Positions 18,279 to 28,018 of a stretch of DNA of 64,000 nucleotides are shown here, in pieces. Positions within the stretch are counted from its first letter, which is position 1, and each line of letters begins with the position of its first letter. Made by a program: the position numbers and the translations under genes. This DNA comes from UBA7985 sp038141425. GTDB taxonomy: Bacteria > Pseudomonadota > Alphaproteobacteria > UBA7985. The DNA lies in the NCBI GenBank assembly GCA_038141425.1, contig JAYQIC010000003.1, positions 62,001 to 126,000 of the forward strand, read 5' to 3'. The notes below the pieces were generated by a model. The model saw nothing but the letters and a program-made list of their open reading frames with translations. It did no database searches and was not told where the DNA came from.

Positions 18279-18969
18279 CGATGTTTCCCTCGCCTATGGC
18301 CAGTCGCGGATCCTGCACGGCGTCTCATTGGAAGCCCGTCAGGGGGAAGTGACCTGCGTCATGGGCTCCAACGGTGTCGGCAAGACCAGCCTGCTCAAGG
18401 CAATCGTCGGGCTGCACCCCATCACTGGCGGGCAGATTACCCTTGGTGAGCAGGATCTCGGCAAGGTCCAGCGCCATCAGATAGCGCGGGCTGGTCTGGG
18501 TTACGTGCCGCAGGGGCGGATGATTTTCCCCAGACTGACGGTGGAGGAAAACCTCAAGACCGGCTTTGCCTGCCTGCCGGGGTCAGAGAGGGGCATCCCC
18601 GACCGCATTTTCCGGATGTTTCCAGTCCTCGCTGATTTCATGGGGCGGCGAGGGGGCGATCTGTCCGGCGGTCAGCAGCAGCAGCTCGCCATTGCCCGGG
18701 CCCTGATCACCCGACCAAAGGTGCTGATCCTCGATGAGCCGACGGAAGGGATTCAGCCCAATGTCATCCAGCTGATCGGCAATGTGATCCAAGAGCTGAA
18801 GGACGAAGGCACCATGTCGATCATTCTGGTCGAGCAGTATTTCGACTGGGCGCGGCAGTTGGCCGACGCCTTCACCGTCATGCGCCGGGGTGAGGTTATT
18901 GCCAGCCTGCGGACCGACGCGGCCAGCGACGAGCAAATCACCCGGCTGCGTGACCTGATTTCGATCTGA
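18259..18969 (+). CDS. urtE: Urea ABC transporter ATP-binding protein UrtE
   Basis: 236 residues, intact. LivF-type ATPase: Walker A GSNGVGKTSLLKA, GLGYVPQGRMIFPRLTVEEN, signature LSGGQQQQLAIARAL, Walker B VLILDEPTEGIQPN (the UrtE variant), H-loop switch LVEQYFDWA. It forms the heterodimer with UrtD that drives urea uptake. Last gene of the operon; convergent with the following lysR gene. Confidence 0.96.
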   Translation: MSTLVVNDVSLAYGQSRILHGVSLEARQGEVTCVMGSNGVGKTSLLKAIVGLHPITGGQITLGEQDLGKVQRHQIARAGLGYVPQGRMIFPRLTVEENLKTGFACLPGSERGIPDRIFRMFPVLADFMGRRGGDLSGGQQQQLAIARALITRPKVLILDEPTEGIQPNVIQLIGNVIQELKDEGTMSIILVEQYFDWARQLADAFTVMRRGEVIASLRTDAASDEQITRLRDLISI

Positions 18970-19005
18970 GGCAGAGGCCCAAGCTGATCGGCGGAGAACG
19001 GCGGC

Positions 19006-19929
19006 TCAACCCGCCGCAGCTTTAGGGGCGGATGGGCCGCCAAAGTCAAAATCCGCTGCGATCATCTCGAGGAACCTCGATGCTGCCACAGACAGCGTCC
19101 GGCCCTTGAGCTGCAGCAGCTTGGCGCAGATGCTCGCCTTGCGATGCGCCAGCGGCCGTGCCACCAGCCCGTCGGGCAGGCCCTGGCCCTCCGTGTTCGG
19201 GGTGAGCATGAAGCTCAGTAGCTCGGAACCCTTGGTGCATTGCTGGATGAAGGCAGCGTGCGAGCATTGGATCTGCGGTTTCAGCGTGATCTGGCTGGTC
19301 AGCATCAGTCGTTCGAGGTGCATGAACAGGTTGCTGTTCTCGCTGGGCAAGGCGAGCGGAAAGGCGGTCAGGTCAGAGATTTTCAGCTGTTCCCGTGTGG
19401 TCAGTGGATGGTCGGCATCCATGATGACCTGAACGATCAGGTTCATCTCACCGACCAATGTTGTGTCGGGTGAAAACTGCGAGTCCAGAACCAGCGCAAG
19501 GTCGACTTCGTAGTCCATGAGCAGCGGCTCGGCTTCGCCACTCAGAACCTCGTGCACTTTGAAATCGACCTGTGGAAACTCGGCCTGATAGCGCCCGACT
19601 TTGGCGGGCAGATAGGCAGGCAGCAGCGCCGGCGAAACGGCGAGGTTTACCGAGCCCATGCGAAGGCTGCTGAGGTCAGCGATCTGCGACTTGACCTTGT
19701 TGAGCTCAGCCAGCTGCTTGCGGACGAAGGTCAGCACCAGCTCCCCGGCCACGTTCGGGCGCATTCCGGCGCTGGTGCGCTCGAACAGCGGCGTGCCGTA
19801 TTCCTCCTCGAGGTTGAGGATCCGGCGGTTCAGGGCAGAGGGGGTGATGGCGGACTTTTCAGCCGCGCGGCGGATAGAGCCGTAGCGCGCAACGGCGTCG
19901 AGCAGTTTGTAGGTCAGAAAGTCGGACAT
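19006..19929 (-). CDS. LysR-family transcriptional regulator
   Basis: 307 residues from ATG 19929 (MSDFLTYKLLDAVARYGSI). The HTH is SIRRAAEKSAITPSALNRR followed by LNLEEEYGTPLFERTSAG, then the periplasmic-binding-like effector domain (from SVNLAVSPALLPAYLP). Length is typical. It lies on the minus strand 189 bases after the FAD oxidase gene and convergent with urtE. Its target may be the oxidase; no divergent partner is present. Confidence 0.9.
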   Translation of the reverse strand: MSDFLTYKLLDAVARYGSIRRAAEKSAITPSALNRRILNLEEEYGTPLFERTSAGMRPNVAGELVLTFVRKQLAELNKVKSQIADLSSLRMGSVNLAVSPALLPAYLPAKVGRYQAEFPQVDFKVHEVLSGEAEPLLMDYEVDLALVLDSQFSPDTTLVGEMNLIVQVIMDADHPLTTREQLKISDLTAFPLALPSENSNLFMHLERLMLTSQITLKPQIQCSHAAFIQQCTKGSELLSFMLTPNTEGQGLPDGLVARPLAHRKASICAKLLQLKGRTLSVAASRFLEMIAADFDFGGPSAPKAAAG

Positions 19930-20118
19930 GAATGCTTTTAGTGTTTCGAAAGTGATCGCCACCAAGCGTGGGTACTACAAGCAAACAAGTCGCACTGTGA
20001 CTTCAATAGAGACTTAATCAGGGACTTCCCGATTAACTGCAAGTGACAGTTTCGCGGGTCGGAGGTCACCAAACGGCAAGGTCGAAACTACCCACACCCA
20101 GAAGATACGGACTGTCGA

Positions 20119-21477
20119 CTAAGCGCCAGTTGCCCTATCGGCGGCGCGGCGACCGCCATGGACATCGATCCGCGAGCCATCGCTGAAACGCGAGAACCGG
20201 AAGGGTGTCGGATCGACGATCGGGTCGTTCCCGGTGACCAGATCGGCGGCCAATCGGCCTGCGCCCGGCCCCAGCCCAAAGCCATGACCGGAAAAACCCG
20301 ACGCCAGAAACAGACCCGGTACATCGTCCAGTGGTGAAATCACCGGTATCTCGTCTGGGGTCATGTCGATGTAGCCCGCCCATGCCTGTGCGATGGTGGC
20401 CTGCGCGAAGTAAGGCCACTGCTCACCCAACTGGCGCAGGAGGTCGACGGTAAAGCGTTTCGAAGGTCGCGGGTCGAGCACGCGAGTGCGCTCAAAGGGG
20501 CCGGGGCGGTCGAGGTCACCACGTCCCATCGCCGGGAGCTCCGCCAGAAACTGGCGCCCCAACCGCAGCTTCATCGATGCCCAGTTGGCGCGGATGAGGT
20601 CGGTGAACTGCAGGCCGTAGCGCAGGCTGTCCGGGACCAGATCGACAATGTTCGCCGACCCGTTGGCGATGGTGTAGCCACCGTCCTGCCGCTTACGGAA
20701 GGCAAAGTCCTCCGACCAGAACGCGCCCTCCGGACCACCCGCCATCGGCTGGGTGCGCACCACGGCGTTGAGGATGTTCAACTGTGGAAACCGCATACCC
20801 TGCTGCCGGCACAGCAGCTTGCTCCACGCGCCACCGGCAATTACGGCCGCTTCGCAGGCAATCGGGCCGTGTTCGGTGACGACCGCGCTGACGCGGCCAG
20901 CGGTGGTTTCAAAACCTCGGACGGCGCAGCCCGTGAGGACTTGGCCGCCCCTGGCACGCACCGCTTCGGCGATGGCGGGCGCAGCTTTCTGCGGTTCAGC
21001 GCGGCCATCGAACGGCGTGACCATGGCGCCAAAGCCCGTTTTCGGCGCGTCGGGGAAGGCGTGGGCAAGGTCGGTTTTCGTCAGCATCTCGGTGACGATG
21101 CCAAGTTCGGATGCCGTCCGACGCCAGCGTTCGAGGTGGGCGGCTTCCTGGTCAGAGTGGATGGCGAAGGTGATGCCGGACCGCACGAAGCCGACATCGC
21201 AGCCGGTCCGCTGGTGCATGCTGTCCCACAGATCCAGCGCGTGCATCATCAGCGGCAGCTCGCGCGTGTCGCGATCCCCCGCTCGGACCCAGCCCCAGTT
21301 CCGGCTCGACTGCTCGTGCCCGATACCGCCTTTCTCGCAGAGTGCGACCGACAGGCCCTGATCGGCCAGTTCCAGCGCCGTCGAGGTGCCAACGATCCCG
21401 CCACCAACGACGACAGCGTCGACGCGTTCTGGCCAGTTGGTGTCCCCGGCGACCTCAACAACGGGCGGTCCGGGCAT
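20119..21477 (-). CDS. FAD-dependent oxidoreductase, D-amino-acid/glycine oxidase (DAO) family
   Basis: 452 residues, intact. N-terminal Rossmann motif VVVGGGIVGTSTALELADQG with acidic end-of-strand residue in CEKGGIGHEQSSRNWGWVR, which matches the DadA/GlyOX group. The C-terminal FAD segment is GLFLASGFSGHGFGLGPGAG. Oxidises an amine or amino-acid C-N bond; the surrounding methyltransferase and dimethylglycine dehydrogenase-like genes suggest an N-methylated glycine or D-amino acid. No signal peptide, so cytoplasmic or membrane-peripheral. Confidence 0.88.
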   Translation of the reverse strand: MPGPPVVEVAGDTNWPERVDAVVVGGGIVGTSTALELADQGLSVALCEKGGIGHEQSSRNWGWVRAGDRDTRELPLMMHALDLWDSMHQRTGCDVGFVRSGITFAIHSDQEAAHLERWRRTASELGIVTEMLTKTDLAHAFPDAPKTGFGAMVTPFDGRAEPQKAAPAIAEAVRARGGQVLTGCAVRGFETTAGRVSAVVTEHGPIACEAAVIAGGAWSKLLCRQQGMRFPQLNILNAVVRTQPMAGGPEGAFWSEDFAFRKRQDGGYTIANGSANIVDLVPDSLRYGLQFTDLIRANWASMKLRLGRQFLAELPAMGRGDLDRPGPFERTRVLDPRPSKRFTVDLLRQLGEQWPYFAQATIAQAWAGYIDMTPDEIPVISPLDDVPGLFLASGFSGHGFGLGPGAGRLAADLVTGNDPIVDPTPFRFSRFSDGSRIDVHGGRRAADRATGA

Positions 21478-21508
21478 GCCTAAACCCTGCTCGCGCCGAC
21501 CATGGCGG

Positions 21509-21982
21509 TCACCAGTCGATGAAGATTACGAACTGTTCCAGCACGATGCGCCACAGGTCGAAGTTGTCTCGGAAATTCGCTTCCGACACCCCGTAAGCAA
21601 GGTTCAGGTCCATCCTCAGAAAGGGGTCATTTTCCGCATCCAGCTCTACGTTGGCCCAGCGCCACTCGCCGTTAAATTCGTTGGCGCTTTCCAACGACAG
21701 TCCGTCGGCGAGATCAAAGCCTGAGCTCAGGGTGACCGAGAGGCAGTCGCGGTTATCCTCGCAGCCGTAGAAGTACATGTTCCAGGTTGCCTTGCCCAAC
21801 CGGCCTGAAATCTTTGGATCGCCGGTGCTATCGGTCTCAAGTCTCGCCTGATAGCCGTCTTTCTGAATCAGTTGCATGATTGAGAACGGGTCGGTGGCAT
21901 CGACCAGCTGCGCTGAGGCGGTGTGGCCAAATCCCATGGCAAGGATGCTCATGAACCCTGCGGCCAGAATGGACGTCTTCAT
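21509..21982 (-). CDS. Secreted YbjN-domain-like protein
   Basis: 157 residues from ATG 21982, with GGGGGAGAAAC upstream. Signal peptide ~1-24 (MKTSILAAGFMSILAMGFG, cleavage after ASA). The body has DPFSIMQLIQKDGYQARLETD and FYGCEDNRDCLSVTLSSGFD, resembling the YbjN family, which lacks a firmly assigned biochemical role. Diverges from the lysR gene at 22120. Confidence 0.6.
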   Translation of the reverse strand: MKTSILAAGFMSILAMGFGHTASAQLVDATDPFSIMQLIQKDGYQARLETDSTGDPKISGRLGKATWNMYFYGCEDNRDCLSVTLSSGFDLADGLSLESANEFNGEWRWANVELDAENDPFLRMDLNLAYGVSEANFRDNFDLWRIVLEQFVIFIDW

Positions 21983-22119
21983 ATCGTTTCTCCCCCAAAA
22001 AAACACGTGTTTCCAGACGATTGTGCTCATAGGTCGGTCGTGTGATCAAGAAGACTTCAAGTTGCCGGTTATAGGCAGCACCATTGTGGTCTGCTTTTGT
22101 GGGCTGTAGGTGTCAAAGC

Positions 22120-23085
22120 ATGTCATCGAAGCTGTCACTCCTCTGGCTCCAAGCCTTCGTCGCCGTCGCCCGGAGCGACACGCTGCAGGAAGCCGCGGCG
22201 CGGGCAGGGCTGTCGACCAGCACGCTCTCCAGCCACCTGCGCAATCTGGAAAACCACCTCGGCGCGTCCCTCTTCGATCACAGCAAGCGTCCGCTGGCGC
22301 TGACCGCCAACGGGCATCGCTTCCTCCACCATGCCGAAGCGGTGCTTGAGCGCGTCGGGGTCGCTGAGTCCGAGATGCTCAGCGAAGGCCCGCAGGCGAT
22401 CCGGCAGCTGCGGCTCGGGCTCATCGACGATTTCGACACTGATGTCGCCCCGGCGCTGACGCTGGAGCTGGCTCGGATGCTGCCGAACTGTTCCTTCGAG
22501 CACTACTCCCGTCCCAGCCACGAGATCCTGCAGCTGCTCGCCGACCGACGCATTGAAGCCGGGTTTGCGACCATACCCGCCGAAGGGCTGGCGGGGCTGC
22601 CGCAGCGATCGCTGCTGCGCGACCCCTATATCGTCATCGCACCGGCCGGGCATCCGTGCCCGAACCTCGAGGCGAGCGAGGGGCGCCTGCCGTTCCTGCG
22701 TTACTCGTCCGAGCAGCATATCGGGCGGCAGATCGAAGCCCAGCTGAACCGCCTACGGGTGCAGCTGCCGCGGCGTCTCAGCGCCGAAAGCAATCAGGCG
22801 CTGATGGCCATGGTCGCGGCGGAGCAGGGCTGGACCATCTCGACCGCGACTTGCTTTAACCGGGCGCGGTCGCTGTGGCCAGGGCTGTCGGTGCACCCCT
22901 TTCCCCGCGCCAAGTTCGCCAGGGAGATTGCGCTGGTGACGGTGCCCGGCGGGGCGGAGAGCCTCGCGACCCTGCTCGATACGACCGTTCGGCCCCTGAT
23001 CAGGGAGCGGGTGCTCGAACCCGTGCTGGCGCAGGTTCCGTTCCTGCGCGACGAGTTCATCATGCTCGACGGTGAGCCAGACTGA
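22120..23085 (+). CDS. LysR-family transcriptional regulator
   Basis: 321 residues from ATG 22120. HTH region FVAVARSDTLQEAAARAGLS followed by STLSSHLRNLENHLGASLFD. Effector domain from RQLRLGLIDDFD, with an unusual start of the second lobe. The frame is intact. Its 3' end meets the convergent mttB stop three bases away, so it is the likely regulator of the demethylation genes on either side of the 24.6-24.8 kb promoter region. Confidence 0.88.
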   Translation: MSSKLSLLWLQAFVAVARSDTLQEAAARAGLSTSTLSSHLRNLENHLGASLFDHSKRPLALTANGHRFLHHAEAVLERVGVAESEMLSEGPQAIRQLRLGLIDDFDTDVAPALTLELARMLPNCSFEHYSRPSHEILQLLADRRIEAGFATIPAEGLAGLPQRSLLRDPYIVIAPAGHPCPNLEASEGRLPFLRYSSEQHIGRQIEAQLNRLRVQLPRRLSAESNQALMAMVAAEQGWTISTATCFNRARSLWPGLSVHPFPRAKFAREIALVTVPGGAESLATLLDTTVRPLIRERVLEPVLAQVPFLRDEFIMLDGEPD

Positions 23086-23088
23086 GGC

Positions 23089-24617
23089 TCAGAGAATGAT
23101 GTTGAACCGGGCGCGGATTTCGGCGTCCTGCTCAGCGGACAGATAGGCAGGCTGGTGGCTGTCGAGGACCGATTTCGCCTTATCTCTTGCCCGCTCCCAC
23201 GCTGTCGGCGCGCCGCTCGCGCCCCAGACGTTGGGGTCGTCGCGATCGGCGAGGGGCGGGTAGAAGTAGTCGCGCTCCATCGCCGCCAGCGTCTGGTCAC
23301 CGCCAAGAAAGTGGCCCTCGCCCAGCACAGCGTCACAGATGTCATCGAAGCCCAGATTGGCTTCGTTGACTTCGACCCCGCGCAAGGCCCGGTAGGTGTG
23401 GGCGTGCATCTCGTCGTCGAGGATGAAGGCCTCAAAACTGGCCCCGAGCAGGGACGCGGTCATGCCCGAGCTTTCGTAGATCAGGTTCCCGCCTGCCAGC
23501 CCCGCCGCCAGCGATGTCATGCCCTTTTCAACGCCATACTGGGCGTCGATGGCCTTGGCATCGGTCATCGAACTGGCCACGCCCGAGCACAGTCCCAGCC
23601 AGTTGGAGAGCTGCGCCGAGGCTGCGTTGAGCAGCGCGGTTTCACCCCCGCCGCCGACAAAGGCACCGGTGCGCAGGTCGATGACCAGCGGCCAGTTCGA
23701 GAATACCATGGGAAACCCCGGCTCGATCGAATGGACCATGACCAGCGAGGCCAGCGTCTCGGCCAGCGACTGTGCGAGGAACCCGGCCAGCGTGGCGGGC
23801 GCGGTTGCCCCGCCTGGGCTGCGGTGATGTTTGAAATCGGGATGCGGTGTTCGATGCACTTGAAGACCACGTCGACGGCGTCTTCTCCGTAGCGCATGGG
23901 GGAGATCACCGGGCTGACGTGGGCCTTGACGAACGGGCGCGCTGCAAACTGCCCCGGCCCGCCGGCTGCGATATCCAGCATCTCGACAATCGGGTCGACG
24001 TGTTCGGCCAGTGTGAAGGACGTCGCCACGGGTTTGGTCGTGTTCCGCAGCAGCGCGTGGACCGTGTTCACGTCGAGATCAAAGTTGTCGGGCACGTCGG
24101 TCGCGACACAGCAGCGGGTGAACCAGCTGACGTTTTCGAGCGTATCCTGCAGCCTCGTGAAATCGTGCAGGTCTTGTAGCGTGGAAGGTCGATACAGACC
24201 GCTGTCCAGATCCAGTGTCTGTACCGCAGCGCCGCCGGTCCCGAAGTGCACGGCGTCCCCGCCCACCGTGATGCTGCGCGCCGGGTCCCGGCCATGCAGG
24301 GGAAGACCTTCGGCGTTTTTCGATGGCTTCCAGCACCAGCGAGCAGGGCAGCAGGAAGCGGTCCCGGTCGTTCCGCTCCGCCCCGCAGGCGAGGAGGTTG
24401 CTGCCAGGTTGTCCGGCACCTCCCCATGCCGAGCGTTTCCAGCAGCCGCAGCGCGGTTTCAAAAATTGCCGTCAGATCCGCTTCGCTGAGCGGTCGGTAG
24501 ACGCCGCCGGGTTGCCCGGGGGCAGGGGTGAACCTCCGGCTTGGCGGCTCGCAGTGCCATGCGCTCCTTCCGACCGGAGCGGCGGGACGACGAGGGCTTG
24601 GCACTGTCACGGGTCAT
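23089..24617 (-). CDS. MttB-family trimethylamine/betaine corrinoid methyltransferase (frameshifted)
   Basis: Pieces in three frames rebuild a ~508-residue COG5598 protein: SGRKERMALRAAKP at the N-terminus, GGVYRPLSEADLTAIFETAL, ARSITVGGDAVHFGTGGAAV, the TIM-barrel core KPVATSFTLAEHVDPIVEML and SPVISPMRYGEDAVDVVFKC, then HSIEPGFPMVFSNWPLVIDL, AGGNLIYESSGMTASLLGAS and LGEGHFLGGDQTL. The frame changes near 24530, 24425, 24318 and 23820. Start taken at ATG 24617. Members without pyrrolysine are glycine-betaine or related quaternary-amine methyltransferases; apart from the frame breaks I see no need for an in-frame amber codon. No corrinoid protein gene is in the window. Confidence 0.85.
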
Positions 24618-24809
24618 GGCGGATGCCTTCGAGATGAAACGATGGTTCTTGGTCTTTGGCCGAGCGGTGGCTTCGGCAAAGCAGTCTTCTCTAATTCCGA
24701 TATTTTCATAAAACATTTTTATTATACCGGATTTGAAAGCTGTGCGTTGACCAACGCGGCCGGGACCACCGAAGTCACTCAATCCACGAAACCCGCCGGA
24801 GACCAGAGA
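24618..24809. promoter_or_regulatory. Divergent promoter region mttB / dimethylglycine dehydrogenase-like gene
   Basis: 192 bases between divergent genes with an AT-rich patch (about 24685-24735, including TTTTCATAAAACATTTTTAT) in otherwise GC-rich DNA. This is a plausible site for both promoters and for the LysR regulator encoded at 22120. No exact promoter elements can be fixed by eye. Confidence 0.4.
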
Positions 24810-27231
24810 ATGAAATCGCGGACCAAAGCCGTCGTCATCGGGGGCGGCATCGCAGGCTGCTCGACGCTGTATCACCTGACGCAGGAGGGATGGACCGACG
24901 TCGTTCTGGTGGAGCGGGATGAACTGACCAGCGGGACGACCTGGCACTCTGCGGCGCAGGTGACAAACTTCGGCATGAACCAGACGATGGTGGGGCTGAA
25001 GACCCACTCGATCAACCTCTACAAGGAGCTTGCCGAGGACCCGGATTATCCCATCAACTACCATCACGCCGACGGCGGTATCCGCCTCGCCAACACGCAG
25101 GCGCAGATGGAGGGCTACCATCATTTTGCCAGCATGGCGCGCGGTATGGACGTGCACTTCGAGGTCATCGACGCCGAGGAGTGTGCGCGCCGCCACCCGC
25201 TGATTTCGACTGAGAACCTGGTGGGTGGTCTCTGGGATCCGCTGGACGGGGATATCGACCCGGCCCAGCTGTGCCCAGGCGCTGGCCCGTCGGGCGCGCA
25301 AAGCCGGTGCCGAGGTCTACCGCCACACCGCTGCGACCGGGCTGAAGCAGCACGCGGACGACACCTGGACCGTCGAAACCACCAAGGGCAATATCGACTG
25401 TGACGTGGTGGTCAACGCCTGCGGCTACCGGGTGAACGAAGTCGGCGCGATGATGGGCGTGCACCACCCGGTGATGTCGATGGAGCATCAGTACATGCTC
25501 ACCGAAACCATCCCGGCGATCGAAGAAGCCGGCCACCGTATGCCTTTACTCCGCTGCCCGATCAGCGACTACTACTGCCGGCAGGAAAAGAACGGCCTGC
25601 TGGTTGGTTTCTATGAGCAGGACTGCCGGACCTGGGGCATGGACGGGATCGACCCGAACTTCGCAAACGCCCTCTGCCCGGACGATCTGGACCGCGTGAT
25701 CGACGTGCTCGAAGGGGCCTTCGCCAGAATGCCCGCGCTCGAAGAAGTCGGCATTCACACCGTGGTCAATGGCCCGATCACCTACACCATCGATGGTGCG
25801 CCGCTGGTCGGCCCGATCCCGGGCAAGCGCAACGCCTTCTGCATCATCGGCCTCCGCGCCGGACTGGGTGAAGGCGGCGGCCACGGCTGGCTGCTGGCGC
25901 AGCAGATTGTGCACGGCGAAGCCTGCTACGACACGTGGGTGCTGGACCCGCGCCGCTTCACCGAACACGGCAACGTCGAGCTCTGCGCCCTGAAGGCCAT
26001 AGAAGACTATCAGAACGAATTCCGATTCCATTTCCCCAACGAGCACCGCCCGGCCGGTCGCTACGCCAAGACCACCGCCGCTGACCCCTGTTCTGGAAGC
26101 TGAGGGCGCAGAGTTCACGGTCGTCAATGGCTGGGAGCGGGTGGAGTACTTCAAGCCCACGCCTGATTTCCACGTGACCCACGGCTTCCGGTTCGACGAA
26201 GCCCACGATATCGTCGCTGCCGAAGTGGCGGCGGTCCAGAACGGCGTCGGCCTGACCGAGGTCAACGGCTTCAACCGCATGGAGGTCAGCGGCCGCGATG
26301 CGCGCAGTTTCCTCGACCGCATGAGCTGCTCGAAGATCAAATCGACCCCGGGTCGCGTGTCGCTGGCCTATCTGCTCAACCCTCACGGGATGGTCAAAGG
26401 CGAGGTCACGGTCGCCAACCTGCCCGATGGCCGGATCTGGGTCGGCTCAGCCGCAGCCGCCGAATGGCACGACCGCGACTGGCTCAACAACCACATCCGC
26501 TCGGATGAAGACGTGCAGGTCTCGACCCTGACCAATGACCACACGATCCTGCTGCTCGCCGGGCCGAAGGCGCGCGACGTGCTGTCCGCTTGCAGCCGCG
26601 TAGATTGGTCGGCGGCGGGCTTCCCGTGGCTTTCGGTGCGGGAGGCCTTCGTCGGCATCGCGCCTGCCGTTGTGATGTCCGTCAGCTTCTCTGGTGAGCT
26701 GGCCTACGAAATCCACATCCCCAATGCAAACCTCTACACCGCCTACCGGGCGCTGCGCGCGGCGGGGCAGGCGCACGATCTCCGGCTGTTCGGGGTTCGG
26801 GCCGTGGAGAGCATGCGGCTGGAAAAGGGCTATCTGCACTGGAAGTCCGATCTGCTGACCGAGTTCGATCCCTTCGAAACCGGGCTGGATCGCTTTGTCG
26901 ATCTGGGCAAGCAGGAGTTCGTCGGTAAGGAAGCCTTGCTGGCGCGGCAACAGGCCGGGCCTCGGCGCCAGCTGGTGAGCCTTGCGCTCGATACCCGAGA
27001 CGCTGCAGCCCATGGCGGCGCGTCGGTGATGGTGGCCGACCGGGTTGTGGGTACGGTGACCTCTGGCGAGTGGGGCCATCGCACCGGGCTCAATCTGGCC
27101 TATGCCTTTGTGGAGCCGGATCTGGCGGCGGAAGGCACCGCACTGCACGTCGACGTTCTCGGGGAGATGGTGGCTGCCGAGGTGATCACGCCGGGCCTTA
27201 CGATCCGTCCTACAGCCGGGTCCGCGCCTGA
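24810..27231 (+). CDS. FAD-dependent dimethylglycine/sarcosine dehydrogenase-like protein with GcvT domain (frameshifted)
   Basis: An ~807-residue two-part enzyme. Residues ~1-390: DAO-type FAD domain with KAVVIGGGIAGCSTLYHL, SGTTWHSAAQVTNFGMNQ (His flavinylation region) and GLRAGLGEGGGHG. Residues ~400-807: GcvT/folate-binding domain with NGVGLTEVNGFNRMEVSG, GELAYEIHIPNANLY, LEKGYLHWKSDL and HGGASVMVADRVVGTVTSG. It removes methyl groups from N-methylated glycines and passes the C1 unit to tetrahydrofolate. Frames break near 25268, 26095 and 27195. The last break hides the true stop at 27229-27231 (expected end YDPSYSRVRA), so the longer open frame to 27418 is not real. Divergent from mttB. 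Confidence 0.88.
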
Positions 27232-27466
27232 TCCCAAAGCAGCACGTTCGTTTCTTCCCTTCAGTCAGATCCCACTTGAGATCCCGTTGGAAACAGCGCC
27301 CAACATCGCCCGCAAGAGCGATACAAATTCATGTCGGACTTGCAGCTTGTCTCTGACAAATGTCCCGCGATCGGTCGTCGGGCCGGCCGTAGACGCGTTG
27401 AACTTACATTTTGGATAGTGGGGTATTGTTGCTGGCTGCCGCGGCCGCTGGGCGGACTGCGGCTGC

Positions 27467-27949
27467 TTAATCCTCAACAGCAGCTTCGGATCCGTGAAAT
27501 ACGTAGCCGACGTGACGCAACGCCCTGATTGGAAGCGGGTGGTCCGTCTCGCTGAATTGTCGCCGTAGCTTTGAGATCATCACTTCCAGAGAGCGCAAAG
27601 ATGAAGTCGACGTATCGCCAGTCTTATTCGCTGTCACCAGTTTCACCAGATCGTCTTTTGATACGAAGTCCGGAGCTCCGACAATAAGCGCATTTAGAAT
27701 AGCAAATTCTCCACTACTGAGCCGGACGACCTTACCCTCTGGTGATTGCAGCGTGTGAGCCGTTCGGCTCAAAATCCAGCTTTTGATTTCTGCGGATTTC
27801 GGATGAGAAATTTTCAATAAACCATTCAGCAGCAATCCCAATGCGAGGATCGAAAATCCAAGGAAGAGCCATCCAAAATACATTCTGTCCCAGAGTTTAA
27901 AACTCAAAGCGAAGATCTCCAGGTCGGTAATGCCTGACGAACTTCGCAC
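27467..27949 (-). CDS. Winged-helix (OmpR/PhoB-type) DNA-binding protein with N-terminal membrane helix; probably the C-terminal part of the upstream gene
   Basis: 160 residues from GTG 27949. One membrane helix (YFGWLFLGFSILALGLLLNG) precedes a winged helix: VRLSSGEFAILNALIVGAP, then DLVKLVTANKT, the recognition helix region SLRSLEVMISKLRRQF and the beta-hairpin ALRHVGYVF. There is no receiver domain. The order membrane-then-wHTH is the reverse of ToxR/CadC. The frame is continuous with the membrane protein at 28019-28456 apart from one TGA, so the two are probably one ~330-residue membrane-bound regulator. It is divergent, via that partner, from the ELWK-repeat gene. Confidence 0.65.
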   Translation of the reverse strand: MRSSSGITDLEIFALSFKLWDRMYFGWLFLGFSILALGLLLNGLLKISHPKSAEIKSWILSRTAHTLQSPEGKVVRLSSGEFAILNALIVGAPDFVSKDDLVKLVTANKTGDTSTSSLRSLEVMISKLRRQFSETDHPLPIRALRHVGYVFHGSEAAVED

Positions 27950-28018
27950 CGTAGCAAAGCCGGCGTTTCCAATCGCAAAAGTGAGAATTCCCAGATCGGC
28001 CAGTCTATTTTCGCCGGA

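Noticed and set aside
23089..24617. Pyrrolysine-containing MttB (read-through of amber)
   Set aside because: The interruptions are frame changes rather than an isolated in-frame TAG, and no pyl genes are visible.
27232..27418. Extension of the dimethylglycine dehydrogenase-like frame to 27418
   Set aside because: A missing C near 27195 shifts the frame; the alternative frame gives the expected C-terminus and a stop at 27229-27231.
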